A DNA stretch of 13,605 nt, taken from positions 1 through 13,605 of the forward strand of contig JAQVUB010000022.1 in assembly GCA_028699735.1 (NCBI GenBank), written 5' to 3'. The DNA comes from Lentisphaeria bacterium. GTDB lineage: Bacteria > Verrucomicrobiota > Lentisphaeria > Oligosphaerales > Oligosphaeraceae. Shown piece by piece: positions 1-6,754 of the stretch. Every line of letters starts with the position of its first letter. Positions within the stretch are counted from its first letter, which is position 1. The notes below the pieces were generated by a model. It saw nothing but the letters and a program-made list of their open reading frames with translations. It was not told where the DNA came from and did not search any database. The translations under genes and the position numbers were made by a program.

Positions 1-97
1 CACGAAAAAAAAATCATGGAAGTGGCATTGACTGCGTGTATGCGTCGTTCTTTCCATGTTTTTTTCGGGTCATTTTGCGGTTTTCGTTGTTAAAAAA
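1..97. repeat. Intergenic hairpin repeat, copy C (left arm cut by window edge)
   Basis: The right arm (52-97) ends in the family hallmark CGTTGTTAAAAAA. The visible part of the left arm (1-21) pairs with it through CATGGAA (15-21) and TTCCATG (52-58), then A-run against T-run. The loop is about 30 nt (22-51). The T-run at 59-65 directly after the inner stem makes this terminator-like for a + strand transcript entering from the left. It belongs to the same family as copies at 2884-3004 and 12157-12280. A TTGACG hexamer (103-108) follows the repeat, but no convincing -10 box was found with it. Confidence 0.8.
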
Positions 98-149
98 GAC
101 CCTTGACGTATTAGGGTTACGCCACTTTTTAAGCCCCTGCAGCCCACCC

Positions 150-425
150 ATGCCTGATATATTCCAAAACCATCAAGTTCTGCAATTCCCTCTGGTCTGG
201 CACGCCCGCCTGATCGTCCAGGCGGAATTCGCCACCACCCGGGAAGGGATTGAACAAACTTTTGCCGCTATGGGTTTGACCCTGACCGATTTGACGCAAG
301 GCAGTGCCTCTTCCGGAGGCCGCTACTGTACCTGGCAGATCAGTGCAAATATTCCCAATCTCAGCCTGTTCCGCGCAATCAGCAAAGCTCTTGCTGATCT
401 GCCTGGAGTGAAAATGCTGCTCTGA
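150..425 (+). CDS. DUF493/YbeD-like small regulatory-fold protein
   Basis: This 91-residue protein resembles the DUF493 (YbeD) family. The pattern is a hydrophobic first strand (LQFPLVWHARLIVQ), a middle SSGGRYCTWQISANI segment and a C-terminal helix ending LPGVKMLL; E. coli YbeD has LEFP, SSKGNYHSVSI and IDIVRMVL in the same places. Members are about 85-100 residues with a ferredoxin-like fold related to ACT-type regulatory domains; their role is poorly defined. The reading frame is open upstream to a possible start at 36, but that would lie inside the hairpin repeat, so the ATG at 150 is preferred. No clear Shine-Dalgarno precedes it. A 73-nt gap separates it from the HAD gene. Family confident, function unknown. 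Confidence 0.85.
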   Translation: MPDIFQNHQVLQFPLVWHARLIVQAEFATTREGIEQTFAAMGLTLTDLTQGSASSGGRYCTWQISANIPNLSLFRAISKALADLPGVKMLL

Positions 426-498
426 GAGAGTATATTATGTTTTTTATCCGGATACCCGGTATTGTCTGCAAAGGGTCTTTTATTCAGGAGAATCTGGC

Positions 499-1386
499 AT
501 GGATTATGTGGCTCAGTTGAAGAATCTTCCGAAAAAACATGAATTTTTTGTCGGTTATGACAGCGATGGCTGCATTTTCGACACGATGGAGATCAAGCAG
601 AAAGAGTGTTTCTGTCCGGCTTTCATCAAGCATTTCAATTTGCAGGCTGCCAGCAAATATGCCCGTGAAGTATGGCTTTTTGTCAATCTTTATTCCAAGA
701 CTCGTGGCTGCAACCGTTATCCAGCGGTACAGCGGGCACTGAAACTGATTGGGCAATGGCCGGTTTTCGCAGCCCGCGGCGTTTCCATCAGCAATATCCC
801 GGCGCTGGATACCTGGATCGCGTCCGAGAGCAAACTCGGCATCCCTGCATTGAAGGTAAAAGTGGAAGCCACTCACGATCCGGAATTGACGAAGATTCTG
901 GCCTGGTCGATGGAAGTCGATTCCCGTATCAAAGACATGGTTTTCGGCGTTCCCCCGTTCCCTGGCGTGCGTGAATGCCTTGAAAAAATCCGTGAATCTG
1001 CCGACACGATTGTCGTCAGCCAAACTCCCGTCGAAGCGCTTGTTCGCGAATGGCAGGAACACCATATTGACCATCTGGTGAATTTCATTGCCGGGCAGGA
1101 AGCCGGTACCAAGACCGAACATCTCGCATTTGCTGCGAAAGACAAGTATGCTCCGGAAAAGATTCTGATGGTCGGCGATGCGCCTGGCGATTACAAGGCC
1201 GCCAAAGCCAACAGCGCTCTCTTCTTCCCGATTGTTCCCGGCGAAGAAGAAAAGTCCTGGCAGAATTTCCTCAACGAAGGAATTGCGCGCTTCTTCAATG
1301 GCACTTATGCAGGAGCCTATCAGCAGGAGCTGCTCGCTGAATTCGACCGGGCTCTGCCGGAAAACCCCGCCTGGGAAAATGCCTGA
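499..1386 (+). CDS. HAD-superfamily phosphatase (subfamily I cap)
   Basis: This 295-residue soluble protein carries the HAD phosphatase motifs in order: motif I YDSDG with nucleophile D21 and acid/base D23; motif II VVSQT with S174; motif III lysine, probably K205 in GTKTEH; motif IV VGDAPGD with D227 and D231. About 120 residues between motifs I and II form a large inserted cap, as in C1-type phosphatases acting on small phosphorylated metabolites. AGGAG at 486-490 lies 8 nt before the ATG. The gene ends 45 nt before gnd with no terminator between, so the two are probably co-transcribed. That pairing suggests a phosphosugar or phospho-acid substrate, possibly metabolite clean-up around the pentose phosphate pathway. 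The substrate cannot be read from the sequence. Confidence 0.88.
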   Translation: MDYVAQLKNLPKKHEFFVGYDSDGCIFDTMEIKQKECFCPAFIKHFNLQAASKYAREVWLFVNLYSKTRGCNRYPAVQRALKLIGQWPVFAARGVSISNIPALDTWIASESKLGIPALKVKVEATHDPELTKILAWSMEVDSRIKDMVFGVPPFPGVRECLEKIRESADTIVVSQTPVEALVREWQEHHIDHLVNFIAGQEAGTKTEHLAFAAKDKYAPEKILMVGDAPGDYKAAKANSALFFPIVPGEEEKSWQNFLNEGIARFFNGTYAGAYQQELLAEFDRALPENPAWENA

Positions 1387-1431
1387 TTTTATATCGTCAA
1401 GAACAACCTTAAAAAACAAAAGGAAGAAACA

Positions 1432-2883
1432 ATGAAGAATGAAGCAGATATCGGTTTGATTGGCCTTGCGGTCATGGGTGAGAACCTGATTTTGAACATG
1501 GAAAGCAAGGGCTTCACGGTGGCCTGCTACAACCGCACGGTCAGCAAAGTTGATGCTTTTCTTGCTGAGCGGGCTGCCGGCAAAAAGATTATCGGAGCAC
1601 ACAGTGTCAAAGAGCTGATTGCCAGCCTGAAACGCCCCCGCAAAGTCATGCTGATGGTCAAAGCCGGACAGGCTGTCGATGATTTCATCGAAACCCTGAT
1701 CCCCGAACTCGAACCAGGCGATATCATTATCGACGGCGGAAACAGCCATTTTCCGGATACTACGCGCCGCACACAATACCTCGAAAGCAAAGGACTGCTC
1801 TACATTGGCACCGGCGTCTCCGGCGGTGAAGAAGGCGCCCTGAACGGTCCGAGCATGATGCCTGGCGGCTCAGCGGCAGCCTGGCCGCACGTCAAGGAAA
1901 TTTTCCAGACGATCTGTGCGCATACGGAATCCGGCGAACCCTGCTGTGACTGGGTTGGCGAAAATGGTGCGGGGCACTTTGTCAAAATGGTGCACAACGG
2001 CATCGAATATGGCGATATGCAGATGATCTGCGAAACCTATCATATGATGAAAGCGATCGGCCTGAGCAATGACGAAATGCAGAAGGTCTTCACGGAATGG
2101 AATGACAACGAACTTTCCAGCTATCTGATTGAAATCACCCGCGATATTCTCGGCTACAAGGATGAACAGGGCAGCGAAGTCGTCGACCTGATCCTCGATA
2201 CTGCAGGACAGAAAGGCACCGGCAAATGGACCGCCATCGCCGCTCTGGACGCCGGTATGCCGCTGACCCTGATCGGAGAAGCTGTTTTCGCCCGCTGCCT
2301 GTCTGCCATCAAAGAGGAACGCGTCATCGCCAGCAAACTGCTGCCCGGAAAAGTTTCCGCATTTTCCGGCGACCGCAAACAGATGGTTGATGATCTGCGC
2401 GTCGCTTTGTATGCATCGAAAATCATTTCCTATGCGCAGGGATATCAGCTGATGATGGCCGCCGCCAAGGAATATGGCTGGAAACTGAATTACGGCGGCA
2501 TCGCTTTGATGTGGCGCGGCGGCTGCATCATCCGTTCCCGCTTCCTGGGCAAGATCAAGGACGCGTTTGACAACAACCCTGACCTGAAGAACCTGCTGCT
2601 GGATCCCTTCTTCAAAGATGTCATGGATCGTTCGCAGGCTGCCTGGCGCCGTGTTGCCGGCACCGCCATCAGCATGGGTATCCCAATGCCCTGCATCAAT
2701 GCCGCTCTGAGCTATTTCGACGGCTACCGTTCAGACCGTCTGCCGGCCAACCTGCTACAGGCACAGCGCGACTACTTCGGCGCACACACCTATGAACGCG
2801 TCGATAAACCCCGTGGCGAATTCTTCCATACCAACTGGACCGGAAAAGGCGGCAACACCACCGCCAATACCTATATCGCCTGA
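1432..2883 (+). CDS. gnd: 6-phosphogluconate dehydrogenase, decarboxylating
   Basis: This 483-residue enzyme catalyses NADP-dependent oxidative decarboxylation of 6-phosphogluconate to ribulose 5-phosphate in the cytosolic oxidative pentose phosphate pathway. The N-terminal Rossmann motif GLAVMG (11-16) is followed by NRT (34-36), typical of NADP-specific members. The substrate loop GVSGGEEGA (128-136) and the signature KMVHNGIEYGDMQ give the catalytic K185 and E192. The all-helical C-terminal domain is complete and ends in a Gly/Asn-rich tail (TGKGGNTTANTYIA), as is normal for the family. Length is standard. AGGAAG lies a few bases before the ATG. The stop codon abuts the 2884-3004 inverted repeat, which probably terminates the transcript. 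Confidence 0.98.
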   Translation: MKNEADIGLIGLAVMGENLILNMESKGFTVACYNRTVSKVDAFLAERAAGKKIIGAHSVKELIASLKRPRKVMLMVKAGQAVDDFIETLIPELEPGDIIIDGGNSHFPDTTRRTQYLESKGLLYIGTGVSGGEEGALNGPSMMPGGSAAAWPHVKEIFQTICAHTESGEPCCDWVGENGAGHFVKMVHNGIEYGDMQMICETYHMMKAIGLSNDEMQKVFTEWNDNELSSYLIEITRDILGYKDEQGSEVVDLILDTAGQKGTGKWTAIAALDAGMPLTLIGEAVFARCLSAIKEERVIASKLLPGKVSAFSGDRKQMVDDLRVALYASKIISYAQGYQLMMAAAKEYGWKLNYGGIALMWRGGCIIRSRFLGKIKDAFDNNPDLKNLLLDPFFKDVMDRSQAAWRRVAGTAISMGIPMPCINAALSYFDGYRSDRLPANLLQAQRDYFGAHTYERVDKPRGEFFHTNWTGKGGNTTANTYIA

Positions 2884-3004
2884 TTTTTAACAACGAAAAG
2901 ACACAAAAAGGCACAAAAAAAATTCATGGCAATACGCTGGTAAACATCAGCACCACTGCCATGAATTTTTTTTGTGCCTTTTTGTGTCTTTTCGTTGTTA
3001 AAAA
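2884..3004. repeat. Perfect 48-bp inverted repeat, copy A of hairpin family
   Basis: The left arm (2884-2931) and right arm (2957-3004) are exact reverse complements over 48 bp, around a 25-nt loop. The arm begins TTTTTAACAACGAAAAG, contains two further ACACAAAAAG-like units and ends ATTCATGGCA next to the loop. It fills essentially all the space between the convergent ends of gnd and dapB. The core and outer end recur at 1-97, 5121-5156, 6663-6702, 8719-8778 and 12157-12280. Confidence 0.95.
2915..2973. terminator. Probable bidirectional intrinsic terminator inside repeat A
   Basis: The inner stem AATTCATGGCA (2921-2931) pairs with TGCCATGAATT (2957-2967) and runs straight into eight T residues on the + strand (2966-2973). 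By symmetry eight T residues follow it on the - strand (2915-2922). It could therefore end both gnd and dapB transcripts. The loop of 25 nt is longer than in textbook terminators, so efficiency is uncertain. Confidence 0.6.
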
Positions 3005-3007
3005 AAG

Positions 3008-3814
3008 CTATTTCAGTCCGAGGACGTCCTGCATATCGTAGAGGCCGGGTTTTGTTCCGGCGAGGAATTTGACCGCACGGATTGCGCCTTTGGCGAAGGT
3101 TTCCCGGCTGGAAGCCTTGTGGGTCAGTTCGACGCGTTCACCCTGTGCGGCAAAAATGACCGTATGGTCTCCGACGACATCGCCGCCGCGCAAAGCATGC
3201 ATGCCAATTTCTTTTTTGCTGCGGGCACCGACTTGGCCCACCCGGCCATGACGCGTATCTGCGGCATAATCAAGACCGCGGGCTTTCGCCAGAATTTCGC
3301 CGAGCCTTTCTGCAGTTCCGGAAGGCGCGTCTTTTTTCTGATTATGATGCATTTCGACGACTTCAATATCGTAATCTTCACCGAGAATCGGAGCCACTTT
3401 CGCACATAATGCAAAAAGCAGATTGACACCAATGCTCATATTCGGAGCGCAGACAATATGCGCACCAGCACATGACAAGTCCTGCAGCGTTTTTTTCTGC
3501 TCAACACTCAAGCCCGTCGTGCCAATCACCAGATGCACCCCGACAGCGGCAGCCCGGGCGGCAAACTGCAGCGTCGCTTCCGGTGAGGTAAAATCAATCG
3601 CCGCATCGGCTTCCGCCAGCACTTTGTCGACATCGCAGCAGATATTCACTCCGCAGGCGCCTTCCCCGGCAACGGTACCGGCATCCTGACCCAGCAACGA
3701 GCACTCAGAATATTCGAGCGCCCCGCTCAGAGCCAATTCCGGATCCCTGAGCACCTGCGATACCAGCATCCGCCCCATCCGTCCGGCAGCTCCAACAATG
3801 GCAACTTTGATCAT
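3008..3814 (-). CDS. dapB: 4-hydroxy-tetrahydrodipicolinate reductase
   Basis: This 268-residue cytosolic enzyme reduces 4-hydroxy-tetrahydrodipicolinate with NAD(P)H in the diaminopimelate/lysine pathway, feeding peptidoglycan synthesis. The N-terminal dinucleotide-binding motif is GAAGRMG (8-14). IGTTGLS (97-103) and APNMSIGVN (123-131) are family blocks. The catalytic and substrate motif EMHHNQKKDAPSGTA gives H156/H157 and K161, corresponding to E. coli H159 and K163. Length is normal. The start overlaps the end of the upstream protease gene by 4 nt (ATGA arrangement), with an AAGAAGGG-type ribosome binding site inside that gene, so translation is probably coupled. Transcription ends at the shared inverted repeat. 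Confidence 0.98.
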   Translation of the reverse strand: MIKVAIVGAAGRMGRMLVSQVLRDPELALSGALEYSECSLLGQDAGTVAGEGACGVNICCDVDKVLAEADAAIDFTSPEATLQFAARAAAVGVHLVIGTTGLSVEQKKTLQDLSCAGAHIVCAPNMSIGVNLLFALCAKVAPILGEDYDIEVVEMHHNQKKDAPSGTAERLGEILAKARGLDYAADTRHGRVGQVGARSKKEIGMHALRGGDVVGDHTVIFAAQGERVELTHKASSRETFAKGAIRAVKFLAGTKPGLYDMQDVLGLK

Positions 3815-5097
3815 AATGCTTTCCCTTCTTCCTGTTCCGTTTCCTTGCGTACCTTAACCTTGCCGGAGCGGATCTGCTCGTAGATATCATAACTTTGCAG
3901 GACTTCCACCGCCCGGCTGAGCTGGGGATCCTCCTTGACCTTGTCACCCTCTGCCGCCCGGCTGATACGGAAATAATCCTCACGGGAAATTTCCACGGTG
4001 ATATCCGGCTGAATTCCCTCGCCATGGATCACCCGACGGCCTGGCGTATAGTATTTGGCCACGGTCAATTTCAGGGCATATCCGCCGGGCAGTTCATGCA
4101 CCGTCTGCACCGACCCTTTGCCAAAGGTTTTTTCACCCAGCAGCACCGCACGGTTCAAATCCCGCAGACAACCTGCTGTAATTTCCGCTGCACTGGCGCT
4201 GCCCCCATTGATCAACAAAATGACCGGACATTTCCGGGGAAATTTGTAACCCCGACGAGTCTTTTCCTGATAATCCGCTGTCTTGTTGCGGCCTTCCACC
4301 GAAACAATGACCTGGTCCTGCGGCAGGAAAAAACTGCAGATATCCACCGCCGAATTCAGCAGCCCGCCGGGATTGCCGCGCAGATCAATCACCAGCCCGC
4401 TGACCTTCTGCGCTTCGAGTTCCCGCAATGCCTTCTCGACGGCGGCGGCCGTCGGCTCCATGAATTGAATGATACGCAGATAACCGATGTTGGTCTCCGG
4501 CAGCACCCGCACGGAACTGACACTCTCCAGCGGAATCAGAGCGCGAGTCAATTCAAAGCGCAATTCCCGGTCTACACCCTCCCGGACAACATAAATCACC
4601 ACCTTGCTGCCGGTCGGCCCGCGCAGCAGTTTGACTGATTCATCCAGGGTATTGTTTTCCAGACGGGTTTCACCGACCGCAACAATCCGGTCGCCGGTCA
4701 GAATCCCGGCCTGATGCGCCGGCGTGCCGTCGATGGTCGAGATGACTGTCAAAAAACCGTCTTCCATGCTGACCGAAATGCCGACCCCGCCAAATTCGCC
4801 TTCCGTTTCCTCTTTCAGGATTTGCATATCCTCCGGCGGCAGAAAATTGCTGTAGGGATCGAGGCTCATGACCATGCCGGAGATCGCACCGAGCATCAGA
4901 TCATCGACCTTGACTTTATCGGCATCAACATAGTTTTTGCGAATCAGCTGCAGGACTTCCATCAGCAGATCAATCTGTTGCAGCACACGATCTGACCCGT
5001 CAGCAGCCGCCTCTTTGCTGTACACCCGAAAACCGATGCCAAGATTAATCAGCAAAGCCAGAATAAAAACGAATGAGAAACGTCGGGAGATTTTCAT
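3811..5097 (-). CDS. S41-family carboxyl-terminal processing protease (CtpA/Prc type)
   Basis: This 428-residue exported serine protease resembles the CtpA/CtpB class. A short basic N-terminus and hydrophobic segment (about 8-24) form a signal peptide or anchor; there is no lipobox Cys. A helical segment with YVDADKVKVDDLMLGAI and SLDPYS is followed by a PDZ domain (about 100-185, beginning FGGVGISVS), which usually recognises substrate C-termini. The protease core contains DLRGNPGG (238-245), then GGSASAAE with nucleophile S302, and GEKTFGKGS with general base K327. The 25-residue Ser-Lys spacing equals that of E. coli Prc (S452/K477). The C-terminal tail is highly charged. AGGA lies 9 nt before the ATG. 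Likely acts in the periplasm on envelope proteins; the substrate is unknown. It lies 90 nt downstream of glyQS. Confidence 0.93.
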   Translation of the reverse strand: MKISRRFSFVFILALLINLGIGFRVYSKEAAADGSDRVLQQIDLLMEVLQLIRKNYVDADKVKVDDLMLGAISGMVMSLDPYSNFLPPEDMQILKEETEGEFGGVGISVSMEDGFLTVISTIDGTPAHQAGILTGDRIVAVGETRLENNTLDESVKLLRGPTGSKVVIYVVREGVDRELRFELTRALIPLESVSSVRVLPETNIGYLRIIQFMEPTAAAVEKALRELEAQKVSGLVIDLRGNPGGLLNSAVDICSFFLPQDQVIVSVEGRNKTADYQEKTRRGYKFPRKCPVILLINGGSASAAEITAGCLRDLNRAVLLGEKTFGKGSVQTVHELPGGYALKLTVAKYYTPGRRVIHGEGIQPDITVEISREDYFRISRAAEGDKVKEDPQLSRAVEVLQSYDIYEQIRSGKVKVRKETEQEEGKAL

Positions 5098-5120
5098 TGT
5101 CCGGTATCCTGAAAAACCTG

Positions 5121-5156
5121 TTTTTTAACAACGAAAAAACACAAAAAGACACGAAA
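5121..5156. repeat. Half copy D of the hairpin repeat family
   Basis: This is a single arm beginning TTTTTTAACAACGAAAA and continuing through ACACAAAAAG and ACACGAAA. It has no matching opposite arm nearby. It fills part of the 90-nt gap between glyQS and the S41 protease and is followed by a 7-bp tandem repeat at 5160-5180. Confidence 0.8.
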
Positions 5157-5159
5157 TTA

Positions 5160-5180
5160 CCACTGCCCACTGCCCACTGA
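5160..5180. repeat. Three tandem 7-bp units (CCACTGC)
   Basis: The units are CCACTGC (5160-5166), CCACTGC (5167-5173) and CCACTGA (5174-5180). They lie directly against half repeat D and end just outside the glyQS stop codon. A related pair, TTGCCCA and TTGCCCG, occurs at 8594-8607 upstream of recD. Confidence 0.75.
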
Positions 5181-5187
5181 CAACTTA

Positions 5188-6519
5188 TCAGATTTTTCCC
5201 ATCAGGTATGCCGGAAGTTTGGAAATTTCCATGCGTTCCTGGCTCATTGAATCGCGGTCACGTACGGTAACGGTCTGGTCATTGACACTGTCAAAATCCA
5301 CAGTCACACAGTAGGGTGTTCCGATTTCATCCTGTCGGCGGTAGCGTTTGCCGATACTGCCGCTGTCATCGTAGTCCGTACGGAAGTAACGGCGAAGGTC
5401 CTTCAACAACGGACGAGCCTGCTCTTCGAGTTTCTTGCTCAACGGCAGGATAGCCACTTGAACCGGGGCGACTTTGGGTGGCAGATGCAGAACCACGCGG
5501 GTGTCTTCATCTTTGTCCGCCTTTTTGGTCTCCGCGGTATCTTCATCATAGCCATTGCAAAGCAGCATCAGGCAAATTCGATCCAGACCGCAGGAAGTCT
5601 CGATAACCGTTGGGAAGAACGATTCCTTGCTATCCTGATCATAGACTTTGCAGTCCTGTTCCTGATGTGAAAATTCGCAATGGCGGGACATATCCCAAGT
5701 GCCGCGATGATGGATCCCCTCGATTTCACCCCAGCCAAAGGGGAATTCAAACTCGATATCGACCGCCGCCTTCGCATAATGCGCCAGCTTTTCATGCCAG
5801 TGCAGACGCAGCTTGTTCTCCGGGATTCCCAGTACCTGCGTGTAAAAATTCCAGCGCTCTTTGCGCCAGTACTCAAACCAGTCCATCGCCTCTTCGTCAC
5901 GGCAGAAGAATTCCATTTCCATCTGCATGAATTCCCGGCTGCGGAAGGTAAAGAAGCGGGGATTGATTTCATTGCGGAAAGCTTTTCCGGTCTGGGCTAT
6001 GCCAAAGGGCAGTTTCTGACGGGTGGCAATGCGCACAATATTGAAATCAACGAAGATGGGCTGACAGGTTTCCGCGCGCAGATACGCAACATGCTCTTCA
6101 TCGAAGACCGGGCCGACATAGGTCTTCATCATCAAATTGAATTCACGAGGCTCGGTCATACGCGTCGAACCGCAACTCGGACAGACCCCGGGCTTCTCCA
6201 GCTGATCCACACGATAGCGCTTCTTGCATTCCAGACAATCCGTCATCGAATCCGAAAACTGATCAACATGTCCGGATGCCCGCCAGACTTCCGGATGGCA
6301 GATGATGGTCGAATCCAGACCGACGACATTGTCACGATCCTCGACCATATAACGCCACCAGTTCTGCTCGACCGACCGGCGTAATGGCACCCCGTTGGGC
6401 CCGTAATCCCAGAAACCATTAATTCCGCCGTAGATATCCGAGCTCTGGAAAATAATCCCACGGCGTTTGCACAGAGCAACCACCCTGGACATAAGATCAG
6501 CTGATACCTGTTCTGCCAT
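5188..6519 (-). CDS. glyQS: Glycyl-tRNA synthetase, alpha2 type
   Basis: This 443-residue class II synthetase charges tRNA-Gly with glycine in the cytosol. It is the single-chain homodimeric form, not the separate GlyQ/GlyS alpha-beta type. Key segments are the N-terminal FQSSDIYGGINGFWDYGPNG, a Cys4 zinc-binding-like insert (C95, C98, C113, C116), motif 2 region GIAQTGKAFRNE (173-184) with R182, and motif 3 ETSCGLDRI (307-315). The C-terminal anticodon-binding domain starts near APVQVAILPL (351-360) and includes RRQDEIGTPYCVTVDF. The length is at the short end for bacterial members. AAGGA lies 7 nt before the ATG. A promoter is proposed at 6590-6618, and ctpA-type protease and dapB follow in the same direction. 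Confidence 0.97.
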   Translation of the reverse strand: MAEQVSADLMSRVVALCKRRGIIFQSSDIYGGINGFWDYGPNGVPLRRSVEQNWWRYMVEDRDNVVGLDSTIICHPEVWRASGHVDQFSDSMTDCLECKKRYRVDQLEKPGVCPSCGSTRMTEPREFNLMMKTYVGPVFDEEHVAYLRAETCQPIFVDFNIVRIATRQKLPFGIAQTGKAFRNEINPRFFTFRSREFMQMEMEFFCRDEEAMDWFEYWRKERWNFYTQVLGIPENKLRLHWHEKLAHYAKAAVDIEFEFPFGWGEIEGIHHRGTWDMSRHCEFSHQEQDCKVYDQDSKESFFPTVIETSCGLDRICLMLLCNGYDEDTAETKKADKDEDTRVVLHLPPKVAPVQVAILPLSKKLEEQARPLLKDLRRYFRTDYDDSGSIGKRYRRQDEIGTPYCVTVDFDSVNDQTVTVRDRDSMSQERMEISKLPAYLMGKI

Positions 6520-6589
6520 GTCATATCCTTCTTATAGGTGCTTCAAACCTTACGCGTTTTACAACCGAAACGCTTTCCGTAAAAAGAAT

Positions 6590-6618
6590 AACATACCACA
6601 GAAATCAGCAATGGACAA
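6590..6618 (-). promoter_or_regulatory. Predicted sigma70-type promoter for glyQS
   Basis: Read on the - strand, a TTGTCC -35 box (6613-6618) is separated by exactly 17 nt from a TATGTT -10 box (6590-6595). The -10 box is preceded by TGG, an extended -10 element. Transcription would start about 63 nt before the glyQS ATG. No riboswitch or T-box-like fold was recognised in the leader, only a 6-bp GCGTTT/AAACGC stem. Confidence 0.55.
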
Positions 6619-6662
6619 TCGAAAACGTAACACAACATGGTTATGGTTATCAACTGCCATTG

Positions 6663-6702
6663 CGTGCTTTTCGTTGTTCAAAAAGAATTCCTCGTTTACC
6701 AG
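6663..6702. repeat. Half copy E of the hairpin family, inverted relative to copy F
   Basis: On the - strand this reads CTGGTA, GAG, AATTCTTTTT, then AACAACGAAAAGCACG. It matches copy F (8719-8758, + strand) at 36 of 40 positions without gaps. Only the 16-17 nt ending GCACG belong to the common arm; the rest is shared only by E and F. It lies in the 235-nt gap between recD and glyQS, and no complementary arm is present. Confidence 0.75.
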
Positions 6703-6754
6703 CATCTGATATGTTCCATGCAAAACCCACCTGTACTTCCCATACAAGCCCTTC

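Noticed and set aside
36..149. Upstream extension of the DUF493 gene to position 36
   Set aside because: The extra residues would be encoded by the hairpin repeat and have no match to the family, which begins near the ATG at 150.
484..1776. A 430-codon open frame on the - strand opposite the HAD gene and gnd
   Set aside because: It runs antisense to two well-supported genes and has no recognisable domain. Codon bias of the true genes explains the lack of stops.
3895..4638. Long + strand frame opposite the S41 protease
   Set aside because: Antisense shadow of a gene with clear catalytic motifs; no domain or ribosome binding site of its own.
5680..6384. Long + strand frame opposite glyQS
   Set aside because: Antisense shadow; the - strand gene has all synthetase motifs.
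6520..6589. Glycine riboswitch or T-box before glyQS
   Set aside because: The predicted leader is only about 63 nt and shows no conserved riboswitch or T-box sequence, only a short stem.
6559..6747. 62-codon - strand frame between recD and glyQS
   Set aside because: It covers half repeat E and the predicted glyQS promoter, with no family resemblance.
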